Shown here: positions 17,600-28,575 of the stretch, piece after piece | How positions within the stretch are numbered: position 1 is the first letter of the stretch | Layout of the letters: each line of letters starts with the position of its first letter | NCBI GenBank assembly: GCA_007115705.1 | Contig: QXEO01001857.1 | Location: 1-64,000 of the forward strand | Reading direction: 5' to 3' | Length of the DNA stretch: 64,000 bases | From: Dactylis glomerata | Taxonomy: Eukaryota > Streptophyta > Magnoliopsida > Poales > Poaceae | Notes under the pieces: model-generated | Seen by the model: only the letters and a program-made list of their open reading frames with translations | What the model was told of the DNA's origin: nothing | The model's database searches: none | Translations under genes and position numbers: made by a program

Positions 17600-19389
17600 A
17601 GGCATTGCAGGTTAAACCCAATCTCATCATTTTGGCATTGAAAATAATGAGTTTGCTATGGAGTTCACAAGCTAGCAAATTTGATCCGTGGAAGTTTAAG
17701 TTATTTTTTAAAATTATTATTTCCCAGGCGTGTCATGTAGTTTTTTTATTTTCTGTTAGAAGTGAACTGAATTATTCGCACAAGCTCCTGAGGTCTTTGC
17801 TTCATCCTCTTCCTCGTGTTTATTCAGGTCTTCATCTGTGTCTTCATTTCTGTTATCTGGTCTAGATGCATCATAAGTGGTTTAGCTCACGACTGTCGGT
17901 TACTGTTCTTCAAACGGATGCATTGCTTGCCTCTTTAGTTGAGGCCTCATATTATTATTATTCAAATAGAGCGCTCATTTGATTAGAACATATTGCCTCA
18001 TTTTATGTGTTCTGGTACTAATATTAAGGAACTTGTTCCATCAACTAAATATCATCTTCTTTAATACAGAGGCTGTAGCTTACCCCAGACATCTCTCTGT
18101 CGCTACAACATCCCTATATGATAGACACTTTAACTAGAGCAATTCTCCATGTGCACTGTTAATTGGCAGAACCATCATAGTAATCTTGCCATTGTGGATG
18201 CCAATATCACTAGCTGTAAGGCACGGGCATATTTCAATGGTCGGCTATGAGATAAGCTTGCAAGTCAGGTTAACAACTTCAGTGTCTAGCATGGTATCTG
18301 CATATGTGTATTTAAAGTATTTTATATAATGCAGGCTTTTTTTTCCAAGTGAATACGTGATAGGGAACTACATCTAAGTCTGCACCATTTTGTACAGAGT
18401 TCTGCAGGTTAGGACATTATTCTCAATCATTAGTGACTAAGTTTCTTCTAATAGCTCTAAATATAAGCTGTTGACACATTTTATTTCCTATAGTTTGGAG
18501 GTCTGACTAGTGTTGCACTTTTTGCAACCTTGTTCCTTGGGTTTGGGTCTTTGTCCTTGCTGATTGCTCTCTAGATTGTGCGGTCTCGAGTCTAGATAAT
18601 GATAATTATGAGAAAACAACGCTCTGTTTCTTAGGTAACTAAGGCATGATGATCTTTCTATTCATTTGGCTACTAGCTATCCTGTATTGTATATAACAGG
18701 AATATTAATTGTATTGTGCGTACCTGATCAGCATTGGGTATTCTGTCAAACGATTAGGCTGTTGGATTGGTACACCATGAGCTCCTTGATTAGGCACAAT
18801 TTTGTATGTTTCTGGCCTCTTTTTGTCTTGTGGTTCAGTTATCTGACTCGCTTGATTTGGTTGACTTTGTGGCTTTTCAGTGGAAAGGTTAGGATTGAGC
18901 TCTCCATGGCGAGGCCCTCCTGCAGCTACGTGTAAGCTTCCATGGTCGCCGCCGCCGACAAGGCACACATGTTTGAACGCCGCGAGACCCTCCTTGCCGC
19001 TCCAAAGGGAATGTGCTGGTCACCACGGCCACCACCAATGACGCACTTCATGCGGCCAAAAATGGCCACACCGCACGCTGGGGGAGCACAACAAGGTTCA
19101 CCATTGACCTTTACAATATGTTTCCATTTCTCAATCAGAACTCAAGAGTTCAACAATATGATTACAAAATATTGCTTTTAAATATTTGTAGATTGTTTCC
19201 GTGATGTTAGAAAGAGGCAAGACAATAACAAAGAGGTACAGTTCTGAACTTATGGTCTATTTTCTCACCATATGATATGTCAATGCCAATGTGCTTTTCT
19301 TTTTACTAGTGCTCATGATATTGTTGTCCTAACTTTATACAATAAAGCTGAAGGTATTTCTGTTTCGTGACCTCTTTATACAATACAGC
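17600..19389. other. Intergenic/intron-like, no recognisable product
   Basis: T-rich sequence with many TTGCAG-type sites that reads like intron. A GC-rich island at 18896-19120 contains short frames with no recognised domain. A 41-bp imperfect repeat (ACAATAAAGCTGAAGG, TGTTTCGTGACCT) ends at 19389; its second copy is split by the gypsy insertion and resumes at 28142. Confidence 0.35.
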
Positions 19390-19723
19390 TGACGAGGGTT
19401 AACTCGACCAATGTCCTAGATGAAGGACTTAGGATCGGGGAGATAGGGTGTCGGATGAACTCGAAGGTAAGGTTAGTCGAAATAGGTGTGTCTTGAAAGT
19501 AAACTTGGGTGTTCAACCTGGCTTGCTTTTAATCTGGCCTACACCGTCCCCTCCTGGCCCCTATATATAGATGGCCAGGTCTCGAGGATCGGGTAGGGTC
19601 TGATATAGATTACAATATCGATATACGGTAAAGACTCGTATTCGACTATCATTACAGTTGGGCCTAGCTATACGGGCCTTAGGGGTACTCAACTAACGGG
19701 CTCTATTAACTATACCCTTGTCA
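19390..19723 (-). repeat. 3' LTR of the Tat element (334 bp)
   Basis: TGACGAGGG to CCCTTGTCA. Contains CTATATATAG as a likely promoter TATA. Flanked outside by ACAGC. Confidence 0.93.
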
Positions 19724-19735
19724 GTAGCCCCTGAG
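19724..19735 (-). other. Polypurine tract of the Tat element
   Basis: The coding strand reads CTCAGGGGCTAC directly before the 3' LTR. Near copies CTCGGGGGCTAC occur internally (20395-20406, 22975-22986). Confidence 0.65.
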
Positions 19736-20646
19736 ATTCTATCAGAATTGTAGATTCGGGTTGAATCTCTAATCTTTAAATCTTTGACTTGATCAATTCT
19801 TCGACTTCTTATCTTCAAATCTTCGACTTGGTCTTTTGACTTATACTTATGATAATTTATTTGCAAGGGGTCTTGATGAACAAGCCTGACAACTCTGACA
19901 GATCAAGAGGTCAGTTAACTGCCAGAACAGATACTTGTCACCTACTTCAAATTCAATCCCCTTGGACTTGAATTCGGGATACCGGTCAAACCCATTCTTT
20001 TGCCGCATTTTGGACTTACAAAGAATGAATCCCAGTGGTTCTCAGGGTACCCAGTGCGTCCACCCGGATTTTCTTCGCGTCGTAGACACGAATACATGCC
20101 AGCAGAGCGCATCCATGTGCGTATACCGGGCCACACAGGACGGATCCTGGGGTCTTACCTTCGTGATAAATCACGGCATTCGAGTTTCATTGCGATAACG
20201 TAACTCGAGAATCTTATGTCGCAGCCAAATTTTTGACTGATGAAACCAAAGAATTTTGGACTTTAAATTAATCTTCTTTGCTCCCGATGGGAGTAATATC
20301 TCTTCAATTTTATCGACTATGTAGTCTCCTTCTGCATCTCCATTATTGATTATCTTGTCCTCTATCGGGTGCGCGCTCAGCGCTCCCGATGGGAGTAGCC
20401 CCCGAGGCTATGTTTGGCTATTTGTAGTCAAGCATAGGCTCAAAGTTCGGCTCCTCTTTCTTCTGTGAACGTTTTACTGTTGGCGAGCCCCCGAGTCCAA
20501 GTCGAGGTTTTCATATCGCTCAACCATAATCTCATTTTCTTATTCTTCTTCTTTGATATTATCGTCTGCTGTGCGCAGAATTTAACTCCTGTTGTAAAAT
20601 ATGTTTACGGTCTTTGTTGTAGCACGGGGGCCCAACAATACGTGCT
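19736..20646. other. Non-coding 3' region of the Tat element
   Basis: Between the purine tract and the antisense gene. Holds simple duplications such as CTCCCGATGGGAGTA (20281 and 20383) and several AGCCCCCGAG motifs. No sense-strand protein frame seen. Confidence 0.5.
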
Positions 20647-20756
20647 TATAAATAAAGCACCTGCTGGTTAAGGTAAAAAACCCTAATCAGATTCCTCCTC
20701 CGCCGCATCGTCTTCTCTCTCCATCTAGGGTTTTCCGTGGTTTTTCCCTTGTGCTC
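20647..20756 (+). promoter_or_regulatory. Promoter/leader of the antisense B3 gene
   Basis: TATAAATA at 20647-20654 is 103 bp before the ATG at 20757. A telo-box AAACCCTAA (20678-20686) and an inverted one CTAGGGTTT (20725-20733) lie in the leader, which is otherwise CT-rich. Such boxes are typical of leaders of plant growth-related host genes. Confidence 0.55.
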
Positions 20757-21317
20757 ATGGCTGATGCTGAAGGTTCTCGTCTGACCCTTGGCTCCCCGGT
20801 GGCGCCACGAGGTCGGGGTCGCCCTCGTGGAAGTAAGAACAAGAACACCACGCCGGCCGCCGCAGGAACTTCTTTGGACGCTCCGGCTAAGCGTCGTCCC
20901 GGCCGCCCACCTGGTAGCAAGAACAAGCCCAAGGTGACTGGCGTTGTTCCAGGTCCAATCGTTGCTGCTCCTGCTGCTCCTGTTGCGCCTCCCCGGGTCT
21001 TTTCCTTCCTCTGCATTGCCATGGCGCAGTGCCGTGAGATTCAGCGCCTGCCGCTGAATTTTACCAAGTTCATGGATGGCCGCGAGCTGCGAGAGGCGGT
21101 TCTCCGTGAACAGTCTGGCAGTGGCATCCCATACGAGGTGGAGGTGTGGTATGATGGCGACGGCGAGCAATACTTTAAGGGTGGCTGGTCGCAGTTTGCA
21201 GAGGACCATGATATCCATCAAGGCTTCTTCATGGCCTTCGACTTCCATATCGGCACGTCGAAGTTCGACGTGAAGATCTACGACGGCACCCTTTGCCAGA
21301 AGGAGTATGAAGCTTGA
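20757..21317 (+). CDS. AT-hook plus B3-domain DNA-binding protein carried antisense in the Tat element (186 aa)
   Basis: Intact single-exon frame from ATG 20757. Two AT-hooks are plain: residues 18-29 (RGRGRPRGSKNK) and 46-57 (RRPGRPPGSKNK), the kind that insert in the minor groove of AT-rich DNA. An Ala/Pro linker leads to a B3 fold from about residue 82 to the end. Its marks are FSFLCIAMAQ, LPLNFTKFMDGRELREAV, the YFKGGWSQFAEDHDIHQGFF core, FMAFDFHIG and SKFDVKIYDGT. B3 domains bind DNA by base contacts in plant transcription factors (REM/VRN1-like). It runs opposite to gag-pol, from the 3' LTR side towards pol, with its own TATA box. GC-rich codon use differs from the AT-richer pol. Antisense extra ORFs are known in Tat elements; I do not recall this AT-hook/B3 pairing. 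A role in targeting or in regulating host genes is inference. A recent host-gene capture is the alternative. Confidence 0.82.
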   Translation: MADAEGSRLTLGSPVAPRGRGRPRGSKNKNTTPAAAGTSLDAPAKRRPGRPPGSKNKPKVTGVVPGPIVAAPAAPVAPPRVFSFLCIAMAQCREIQRLPLNFTKFMDGRELREAVLREQSGSGIPYEVEVWYDGDGEQYFKGGWSQFAEDHDIHQGFFMAFDFHIGTSKFDVKIYDGTLCQKEYEA

Positions 21318-21701
21318 AGTCCACTTCCATTAGGACTTGTTTTTTTTAATGTAATTTCATTTGATAATGTCCTTGCTACCATGTTTATCTGTAATGAATA
21401 TTCGCACTCGGTGTCAACGTTTTATGCTAGTACCAGGAAAACAAGTCATTGTTCTGAGGTATACTTTTCCATCTATCGGGTTCTTTGCGAACCAATGAGA
21501 AGAATATCGGGTTCCTTTGCGAACCAAGTTGTTTCAGTATTTATCGGGTTGCCTGTACAACCCGAGGGTTGAAGCCCCCGAGGCGAAGAAGTGAAGATAT
21601 TTGTACAATTTTGTCGAGTTCAACCCAAAGAACCCGACCTGTGGCCTCATGTTCTGGGTTCAGAAGGTTAACTCGAATTTGCTGATAATACTATTTTTAT
21701 T

Positions 21702-24700
21702 CTACGCGTAGAAACGCCGTAGCTGCTCTGCATTCCACGGGTTGCTCTCGTCCTTCCCAGTCTTCTTATCTTGTAGTCGATATGCTCCTCCTGGTATTAC
21801 TTCGGTGATGATGTAAGGTCCCACCCAAGGGGACTCCAATTTGCCGTGGCTGTCTTGCCTGAGTCGCAAAACTAGGTCTCCCACCACGAAGGATCGTGGA
21901 CGAACTCGACTACTATGGTAGTTTCGCAGACTCTGTTGATACTGCGTAGCCCTTTCTAATGCTTTGTCTCTTGCTTCATCTAGTGCATCGACATCGTCTT
22001 GCAATGCTTCTGCTGACGTTGTCTCGTCATATGCTGTCACTCTTGGAGCCTCGTGTGTAACTTCGACTGGAAGCACGGCTTCCGCGCCATGGACCAGAAA
22101 AAAGGGAGTTTCTTGAGTTGCTGCATTAGGTGTAGTTCTTAAGCTCCAAAGAACGGAGGGCAATTCTTCTACCCAAGCACTCTTGGCTTTCTCGAGAGGT
22201 GCTAAGAGCCTCTTTTTTATCCCACTACATATCAGGCCATTGGCTTTTTCGACTTGCCTGTTTGTCTTCGGGTGCACCACAGATGCGAATTTGAGCTTGA
22301 TCCCTAATCCTTCGCAGTAGCTCTTGAATTCCTTTGAAGTGAAATTTGTCCCGTTATCTGTGATGATGCTGTATGGTACACCAAAACGGAAAACTAGTGA
22401 CTTGATGAAGCTGATTGCTGCTGTAGAATCTTGAGTTGTTACCGGGGCTGCTTCCACCCACTTGGTAAATTTATCGACTGCCACTAGCATGTAGACATGC
22501 CCTCCTGGCCAGGACTTGTGCAACTTTCCCACCATATCAAGGCCCCATTGTGCAAAAGGCCAAGATAATGGTATTGTTTGTAACTCTGCTGCTGGTGCGT
22601 GCGGTCTAGATGCAAACCTTTGACACGCTTCGCACTTTCGAACTATATCCTTTGCGTCCTCGATTGCTGTTAGCCAATAGAATCCTGCTCGGAAAGCTTT
22701 TGCTGCTATTGCTCTGCTGCTAGCATGATGGCCGCATATTCCACCATGTATGTCTTGTAGTATTTTTTGTCCTTCTTGGGGCGTTACACAACGCTGCAAA
22801 ACGCCAGTAATACTTTTCTTGTATAATTTCCCTTGTAACACGATAAACGCTTTCGATCTTCGAGTTATTCTCTTGGCCTCCACTGCATCTTCTGGTAACT
22901 TTTTATTTATCATGTATGCAAGATACGGCTGCATCCATGTTTCTTCTATCATCATGACCTCCTCTGGTTCTGATGTAGCCCCCGAGCCTGCTGTAGTAGT
23001 CGAGCTTTTTCCACTTTTTATTGATCTTTCCACTATTTCCTCCCAAAATACTCCGGACGGCACAGGTAAACACTGTGACCCAATATTTGCTAAATTGTCG
23101 GCTTCTTCGTTACTGTTCCTGCTTACGTGCGAGACTTCACATCCATCGAACGTTCCTTCCAAATAATGGTACAAATTTTTGTAGGCCATCATGTTGTCAT
23201 TGATTGTGTCACATCTGTTCATAACTTGCTGGACAACAAGGTTGGAATCTCCAAATATCTTTAGGCGAGTTGCTCCACATGCTTTAGCCATCTTCATGCC
23301 ATGCAACAAAGCCTCGTATTCTGCTTCATTGTTAGAAGCCTGCGGAAAACTCATCCTTAAGACGTACTTCAATTTGTCGCCATGAGGTGATATCAAAACT
23401 ACTCCTGCGCCTGCGTCTTGGACTCTTTTAGAACCGTCGAAGTACATTGTCCAAACACTGGATAAATCTGGTGGTCCTGTGCTCTGTAGCTCCAGCCACT
23501 CTGCCGTAAAATCTGGCAAAATTTGCGACTTGATCGCCTTCCTTTTTTCGTACGTGATGTCCATGGGAGATAACTCGATTCCCCACAAAGAGACACGTCC
23601 TGTTGCTGAAGGATTATTCAATATGTTCGACAGTGGCGCCTCATTCACCACTATAATTGGGTGCACCGCAAAGTATTGTCGTAGTTTTCGTGCGGTTGTG
23701 AAGACACTGTATGCCAACTTCTGATAGTGCGGGTACCTTTGTTTTGTTGGAGACAACACTTCGCTGATGAAATATACTGGCCTCTGAACGCCATGGGCTT
23801 TTCCTTCTTCGCTCCTTTCGACTACTAATACTGTACTTACCACCTGATGGGTTGCGGCGATGTACAATAGCAGTGGTTCTTTTTCTTTTGGTGCGACCAG
23901 TACTGGTGGCGTGGAAAGCACTTTTTTCAACTATGCAAACGTTGCGTCTGCTTCTTCTGTCCACTCGAATTTATCGTCTGACTTCTTCATAAGTGCATAA
24001 AAAGGAAGCGCCTTCTCCCCTAGTCGAGCAACGAAGCGACTTAGTGCTGCGACGCGTCCTGCAAGTTTCTGTACGCCGTGTAGTTTCGTGGGTTTCCCCA
24101 TTGTCAAAATTGCTTGAATCTTCTCGGGGTTGATACCAGGAACCCTAAAAGTTGTCCTGCTGAGACGCCGAAAGAGCACTTTGTCGGGTTAAGCTTAAGC
24201 TTGTACCTGCTCAGGTTGTCGAAGGTTTCTGCCAAATCGCTGATTAGAGATTTCTCCTCTCTTGTGGTGATGACTACATCATCAATGTAAACTTGTATGT
24301 TGCGCCCTATTTGGCTCCCGAGGCAACTTTGCATCATCCTTTGATAAGTTGCTCCTGCATTTTTTAGGCCGAACGACATCACTTGGTAGCAAAACACCCC
24401 ATACGGTGTGATGAAGGCCGTTTTTTCTTCGTCTTCTTTCTTCAATTTGATCTGATTGTAGCCAGAATATGCGTCCAAAAAGGAAAGCCTTGCGCATCCC
24501 GCTGTTGAATCGATTATTTGATCGATGCGGGGTAAAGGGAAGGGATCCTTTGGACAATGCTTATTGAGAGATGTGTAGTCGACACATACTCTTTGTACGT
24601 CTGTGTTCTTCTTGGGTACTATGACTCGGTTCGACACCCAACTCAAAGTTTTGATTTCTCTGATGAATCCAGCATTTTCTAACCTGTGCAACTCTGATGC

Positions 24701-25978
24701 TATCGCCTTCCTCTTAGATTCATCGAATCGTCGCAGTGGCTGCTTGACTGGCTTTGCCTTGGGATCTACGTTTAATACGTGTTCGACGAGTTCCCTGGGA
24801 ACCCCTGGCATGTCTGATGGACACCAGGCGAAGATTTTCCAGCGCTCACGGAGGAACTTGACGAGCGCGCTTTCCTATGCGGGATCTAAGTTCACCGCAA
24901 TTGACGTTGTCTTGCTTGCATCTGTAGGATGGACCTGGATTTTCTTCGAGTCCTGAGACGTGTCGAAAGCCTGATCTGGCAGGGATCGTCCAACGTTGGG
25001 TAGTACATTGTGATCTGTTTCTCCTTTCAACCTCTCATACTCTGATGTCATGCCAAAGGTTTGCGCCATCCTGTTAAATTCCCTGTCGTATGTATTGGCC
25101 ACTTCAAAGCTCCCTTGTACTGTGATTGTTCCATTGGGCCCTGGAATTTTTAACGTAAGATACGCGTAGTGTGGTACTGCCATGAACTTTGCAAATGCTG
25201 GGCGCCCCAGGATTGCATGATATTGTGATGGCCAGTTCATTACTTCAAATTCCAGCTTCTCTTTTCGGTAGTTTCCGCTACTGCCAAAGCAGACGTCGAG
25301 TTCTATTCTCCCCAAAGGGTGATTTGCGGCTCCTGGTACTATTTCGTGGAAAGAGCAATCTGTTGGCTTCAGACTCGTCAGTGATATGCACATCGCCTTT
25401 AGCGTTCTGGCATATATTAAGTTTATGCCACTCCCTGCGTCCATAAATACTCTTCCAATGTCGTATCCTCCTATTTGTGCCTTTAAAACCATAGGCGAGT
25501 GACCTGGCCTGGGGACTTTCCCTGGGTGGTCTGCTCTGCTGAACTTGACTGGTTGTTCTGACCATCGCAGGTATTCTGTGGTAGCTGGTGGTGATGATAT
25601 TGCTAGGTTGACTTGCCTGGATATACTCTTTCGCTCCTTCTTCGACTTGGGTACCGGTTGAATCATGGCTGATATGTACACTTTTGACTCTAAGTGCCTT
25701 GCTAGCTTTTGCATTTGATATCCTTGACTTCTATGTCTTTCTCCTTGCCTCCCTTCTTGTTTTGAGCTCATGGCGCTTTGCAACCTTAGGAATGTCCTGC
25801 AATCCTTCATCTGGTGATTTGAGACTCTTTTTCCGTCGAGGTACGCGTAGTGGATTCGACAAGGTCCGTATAGCATATCTTCGGCCGAAGGACCAGAGTA
25901 TCTCGATTTTTCTACTCCTTTTACCTGAAACCTCCTACTTTCATGTCCTTCTTCTTCTAGTACGTAACCTGCGGCCAC
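21702..25978 (-). pseudogene. Tat-element pol: protease, RT, dual RNase H, integrase; disabled
   Basis: Protease: FMDAGSGINLIY (about 25445). RT: VCVDYTSLNKHCPKDPFPLP, LDAYSGYNQI and the catalytic VYIDDVVI, all intact in themselves. The first RNase H follows RT. The second has TMYFDGSKRVQDAGAGVV, NNEAEYEALLHGM and EADNLANIGS. Integrase has an HHCC zinc finger (GHHASSRAIAAK..CEACQRFA) and D, D, E at WGLDMVG, ITDNGTNF and NRQVEKANG. A chromodomain is not seen, as expected for this lineage. Lesions: TAG at 24875-24877 (between protease and RT), a frameshift with loss of a few codons near 24131-24145 (RT C-terminus), and TAG at 23931-23933. The last frame, 21702-23930, is open for 742 codons. Confidence 0.88.
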
Positions 25979-25984
25979 CTGATT

Positions 25985-27766
25985 TCACCTTCCTTGATTA
26001 TCCCTGCTGCGGTATCTTCTCCTCTGTCTACTTACTCTGTCGACTTCTGGTGATCGTCCTCTTTTGTTGTTGTACGCGTCTTCTCCATCAGCGAATTTGT
26101 TAGCTTGTTCCATTAGCTCAGCTACTGTCGTGGGTCTTGTTCTTCCTATTTCTTCCACGAGATCTGAGCGACGAAGTCCGGCCGAAAAGGCATCTATTGC
26201 TCGTTCGTCGGAGACGTCCTCTGCTGAGTTTTTGATTATACTCCAGCGTTGTATGTAAGATCGTAGCGTTTCGCCTTTCCTCTGCACACATGTTTTAACT
26301 TCCTCCAGTGACGCTGGGCGTTTGTAGGTGGAACGAAAATTTCTCGCAAATTGAATTTCGAGTTCCCCCCAACTTCCGATAGATTCGTCGGGTAGGGTAT
26401 TTAACCAGGACCGTGCGGCGCCGGTGAGGTGCAGCTGTAAACTTTGCATTGCAGTTGCCTTTGTTCCCCCTAATATCTGCACTGCCTGCAGATAATCTGA
26501 TAACCATATGGTAGGTTCTTGCGACCCATCATACTTAAGTTGGTCGTGTGGTAATCTGAATCCTTTGGGTACCCGTGTTTTGCGAACCCTGCGGGTAAAG
26601 CATAGCGCACCCATATCTTTATCGTCGTCCTCGTAGTTTTCTTCCCTCCAAGCGTAACGCGATTTATTTACTCGAGCTTGTGCTATTATACTTCTTGCGT
26701 CCTCCTTTCTTTTCTGTTGCTTTTCCTCTTCTGACGACTCACTATACTCGTTATCTTTGAAATTGTTTCTGAGCTTCTCTTCTCCCTTTCCCTTGCAATT
26801 TGTCGACTTCTTCTTTGGACCTTGTTCCCTGATCTTTCCTTCTACTATTCCGAGGCTTCGTATCGCGGCTCGGTGCATGTCTTCTCGTGGGTCTCCAGGT
26901 TCTGGTCTTGTAGCTAATAAATATGCTTGCGCTGCTACTAGTGCTGCTTCCGGTGTTTTTTGTATGAAATCAATTTCTTCATCTTCTAGCTGCGGGGTAG
27001 GGCTCCTTGAGTACTCCTCTTCTCTGCCGTACGCTGTCGCCCCCCTGTTGTGTTTTGGGTCTCCACGCCTTTCTTTGCAGTATTCTGAATCCTTACTGTA
27101 GTCTTCCCAATATTCCTCTCTTGATATACTGTTATTATCTTGAAAGTCCATATCTCTTTCCTCCCTTAGTTTCTTCCTGTGCTGGTATAATGCGTACTGA
27201 TATCCCATTAGTACTTCTCTTCTCGATCCTTCGGGTACTTCTGTACCGTGGTTGATAGCTGACTTGATCATCCTCCATTCACCAGCCGAAACAAGGACTT
27301 TCTCCTTTTCCTTTTTGTTGTGATCTTTTACTTTGTCGACTTGCCTGTCGACGTTCTTATTTCCTTTGCTATTGTTTTCTTCTTCTGCTTCAGTGATAAT
27401 GACGCATAACTGATGTACCTTGGAGACGTCGCTGCTTCCCACGACGAAGTCCTTTGCGTTGTTGTGCGCCTGACACGCTATTTCTTTTGAGTCGAAATTT
27501 TGCTGAATTTTGTCGCCTTCTACGATTGGTGTTTTGTCGAAACTGACCGGCGAGTTTGCCTCGCTGGAAGAGCCTTCTGATGATTCCAATGTTTCTTCTG
27601 CTTCGGGCTTGCTTGCCGATGAATCTGGTTTCGTCGAATCCGAGAGGCGGGATGAACTCGATGGTTCAACGATGATGCTCAAACTTCCAATGGTTAACTC
27701 TATCTCTTGACTTCCGTCGAATTCTGAACTGCTGTTGGCTAAAAGCAAAAAAGCCGTCGAATTCAT
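25985..27766 (-). CDS. Tat-element gag (593 aa)
   Basis: Open from ATG 27766. The first 400 residues are acidic and low-complexity, with Ser/Glu/Lys-rich segments. The gag core follows: FRLPHDQLKYDGSQEPTIWL, AARSWLNTLPDESIGSWGEL, FARNFRSTYKRPASLEEV and the QRKGETLRSYIQRWSIIKN motif. The tail is basic (RQRRRYRSRDNQGR). A single TGA then separates it from protease in the same frame. That could be a natural gag-pol stop or a mutation. Confidence 0.85.
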   Translation of the reverse strand: MNSTAFLLLANSSSEFDGSQEIELTIGSLSIIVEPSSSSRLSDSTKPDSSASKPEAEETLESSEGSSSEANSPVSFDKTPIVEGDKIQQNFDSKEIACQAHNNAKDFVVGSSDVSKVHQLCVIITEAEEENNSKGNKNVDRQVDKVKDHNKKEKEKVLVSAGEWRMIKSAINHGTEVPEGSRREVLMGYQYALYQHRKKLREERDMDFQDNNSISREEYWEDYSKDSEYCKERRGDPKHNRGATAYGREEEYSRSPTPQLEDEEIDFIQKTPEAALVAAQAYLLATRPEPGDPREDMHRAAIRSLGIVEGKIREQGPKKKSTNCKGKGEEKLRNNFKDNEYSESSEEEKQQKRKEDARSIIAQARVNKSRYAWREENYEDDDKDMGALCFTRRVRKTRVPKGFRLPHDQLKYDGSQEPTIWLSDYLQAVQILGGTKATAMQSLQLHLTGAARSWLNTLPDESIGSWGELEIQFARNFRSTYKRPASLEEVKTCVQRKGETLRSYIQRWSIIKNSAEDVSDERAIDAFSAGLRRSDLVEEIGRTRPTTVAELMEQANKFADGEDAYNNKRGRSPEVDRVSRQRRRYRSRDNQGR

Positions 27767-27782
27767 GATTCCAACGCCCAGT

Positions 27783-27800
27783 TCCCCACGGTCGGCGCCA
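27783..27800 (-). other. Primer-binding site of the Tat element
   Basis: The coding strand reads TGGCGCCGACCGTGGGGA, starting 2 nt after the 5' LTR; the usual TGGCGCC start of gypsy primer sites. Confidence 0.75.
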
Positions 27801-27802
27801 AT

Positions 27803-28136
27803 TGACGATGGTTAAATCGACCAATGTCCTAGATGAAGGACTTAGGATCGGGGAGATAGGGCGTCGGATGAACTCGAAGGTAAGGTTAGTCGAAATAGGT
27901 GTGTCTCGAAAGTAAACTTGGGTGTTCAACCTGGCTTGCTTTTAATCTGGCCTACACCGTCCTCTCCTGGCCCCTATATATAGATGGCTAGGTCTCGAGG
28001 ATCGGGTAGGGTCCGATATAGATTATAATATCGATATACGGTAAAGACTCGTATTCGACTATCATTACAGTTGGGCCTAGCTATACGGGCCTTAGGGGTA
28101 CTCAACTAACGGGCTCTATTAACTATACCCTTGTCA
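27803..28136 (-). repeat. 5' LTR of the Tat element (334 bp)
   Basis: TGACGATGG to CCCTTGTCA, followed by ACAGC at 28137-28141. Confidence 0.93.
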
Positions 28137-28444
28137 ACAGCTGAAGGTGTTTTTGTTTCGTGACCTATGTGAAATTTATAACCAATCATGTCTGTCAGGA
28201 GTACTTAATTTGCACACTAAATCCTTATTTGTCTCATCTCAGTTTCTAGACAAACGAGCACTTCATGTCCAGCTATAAAGACTGCATAATATTTGTAGTA
28301 CAAAATCTGTGTAGTATATTGCTTAAATAAATCTTATTGTGATACAGTAGGTGGAACTTTAGTGACATGATGTTGCAGTGTTTTTGATACATGCTACTAC
28401 AGGGGAGGGGAGGGAAGCAGTGCCAGGAGCAGCTGGCACTGGGC

Positions 28445-28575
28445 ATGGCGCCACAGATGGCTGTGCTGTCAGTGTCGTTGGCGGCGACGAAGGTGAGGAA
28501 ACCCTACACCATCACCAATTCCAGGGAAAGCTAGACAGAGCTGGAGCACGGCAAATTCCTCGAGGTGTTGCAGCT
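28445..28575 (+). pseudogene. REVEILLE/LHY-like MYB, first exon only, with a stop codon
   Basis: From ATG 28445 the frame reads MAPQMAVLSVSLAATKV, then RKPYTITNSRES, stop, TELEHGKFLEVLQL. This is the start of the SHAQKYF-type single MYB repeat of REVEILLE/CCA1-like clock proteins, where a Trp stands at the stop (TGG to TAG, 28532-28534). The exon ends in CAGCT|GTGAG, the place where these genes have an intron. No second exon with the rest of the repeat (SHAQKYF motif) was found downstream to 31.7 kb. It is a dead copy or a captured fragment. The Tat element lies only 309 bp upstream of the ATG. Confidence 0.7.

Larger units (their letters stand above)
19390..28136 (-). mobile_element. Ty3-gypsy retrotransposon, Tat lineage, with an antisense extra gene
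   Basis: The element is 8747 bp on the minus strand, with 334-bp LTRs (eight differences counted, about 2.4 percent) and a perfect 5-bp target duplication, ACAGC (19385-19389 and 28137-28141). Domain order is gag, protease, RT, RNase H, a second RNase H of the archaeal type, and integrase. The second RNase H marks the Tat/Ogre group. Between pol and the 3' LTR lie about 2 kb holding an opposite-strand gene for an AT-hook/B3 protein. Pol is broken by stops and a frameshift, so the copy is not autonomous now. Confidence 0.93.

Noticed and set aside
18896..19181. Possible exon with frame NDALHAAKNGHTA
   Set aside because: Short, no family recognised and no clear splice partners; left as unresolved intergenic.
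20646..21248. 200-codon minus-strand frame opposite the B3 gene
   Set aside because: Shadow; it would be sense with pol, but carries no motif, whereas the plus frame has AT-hooks and B3.
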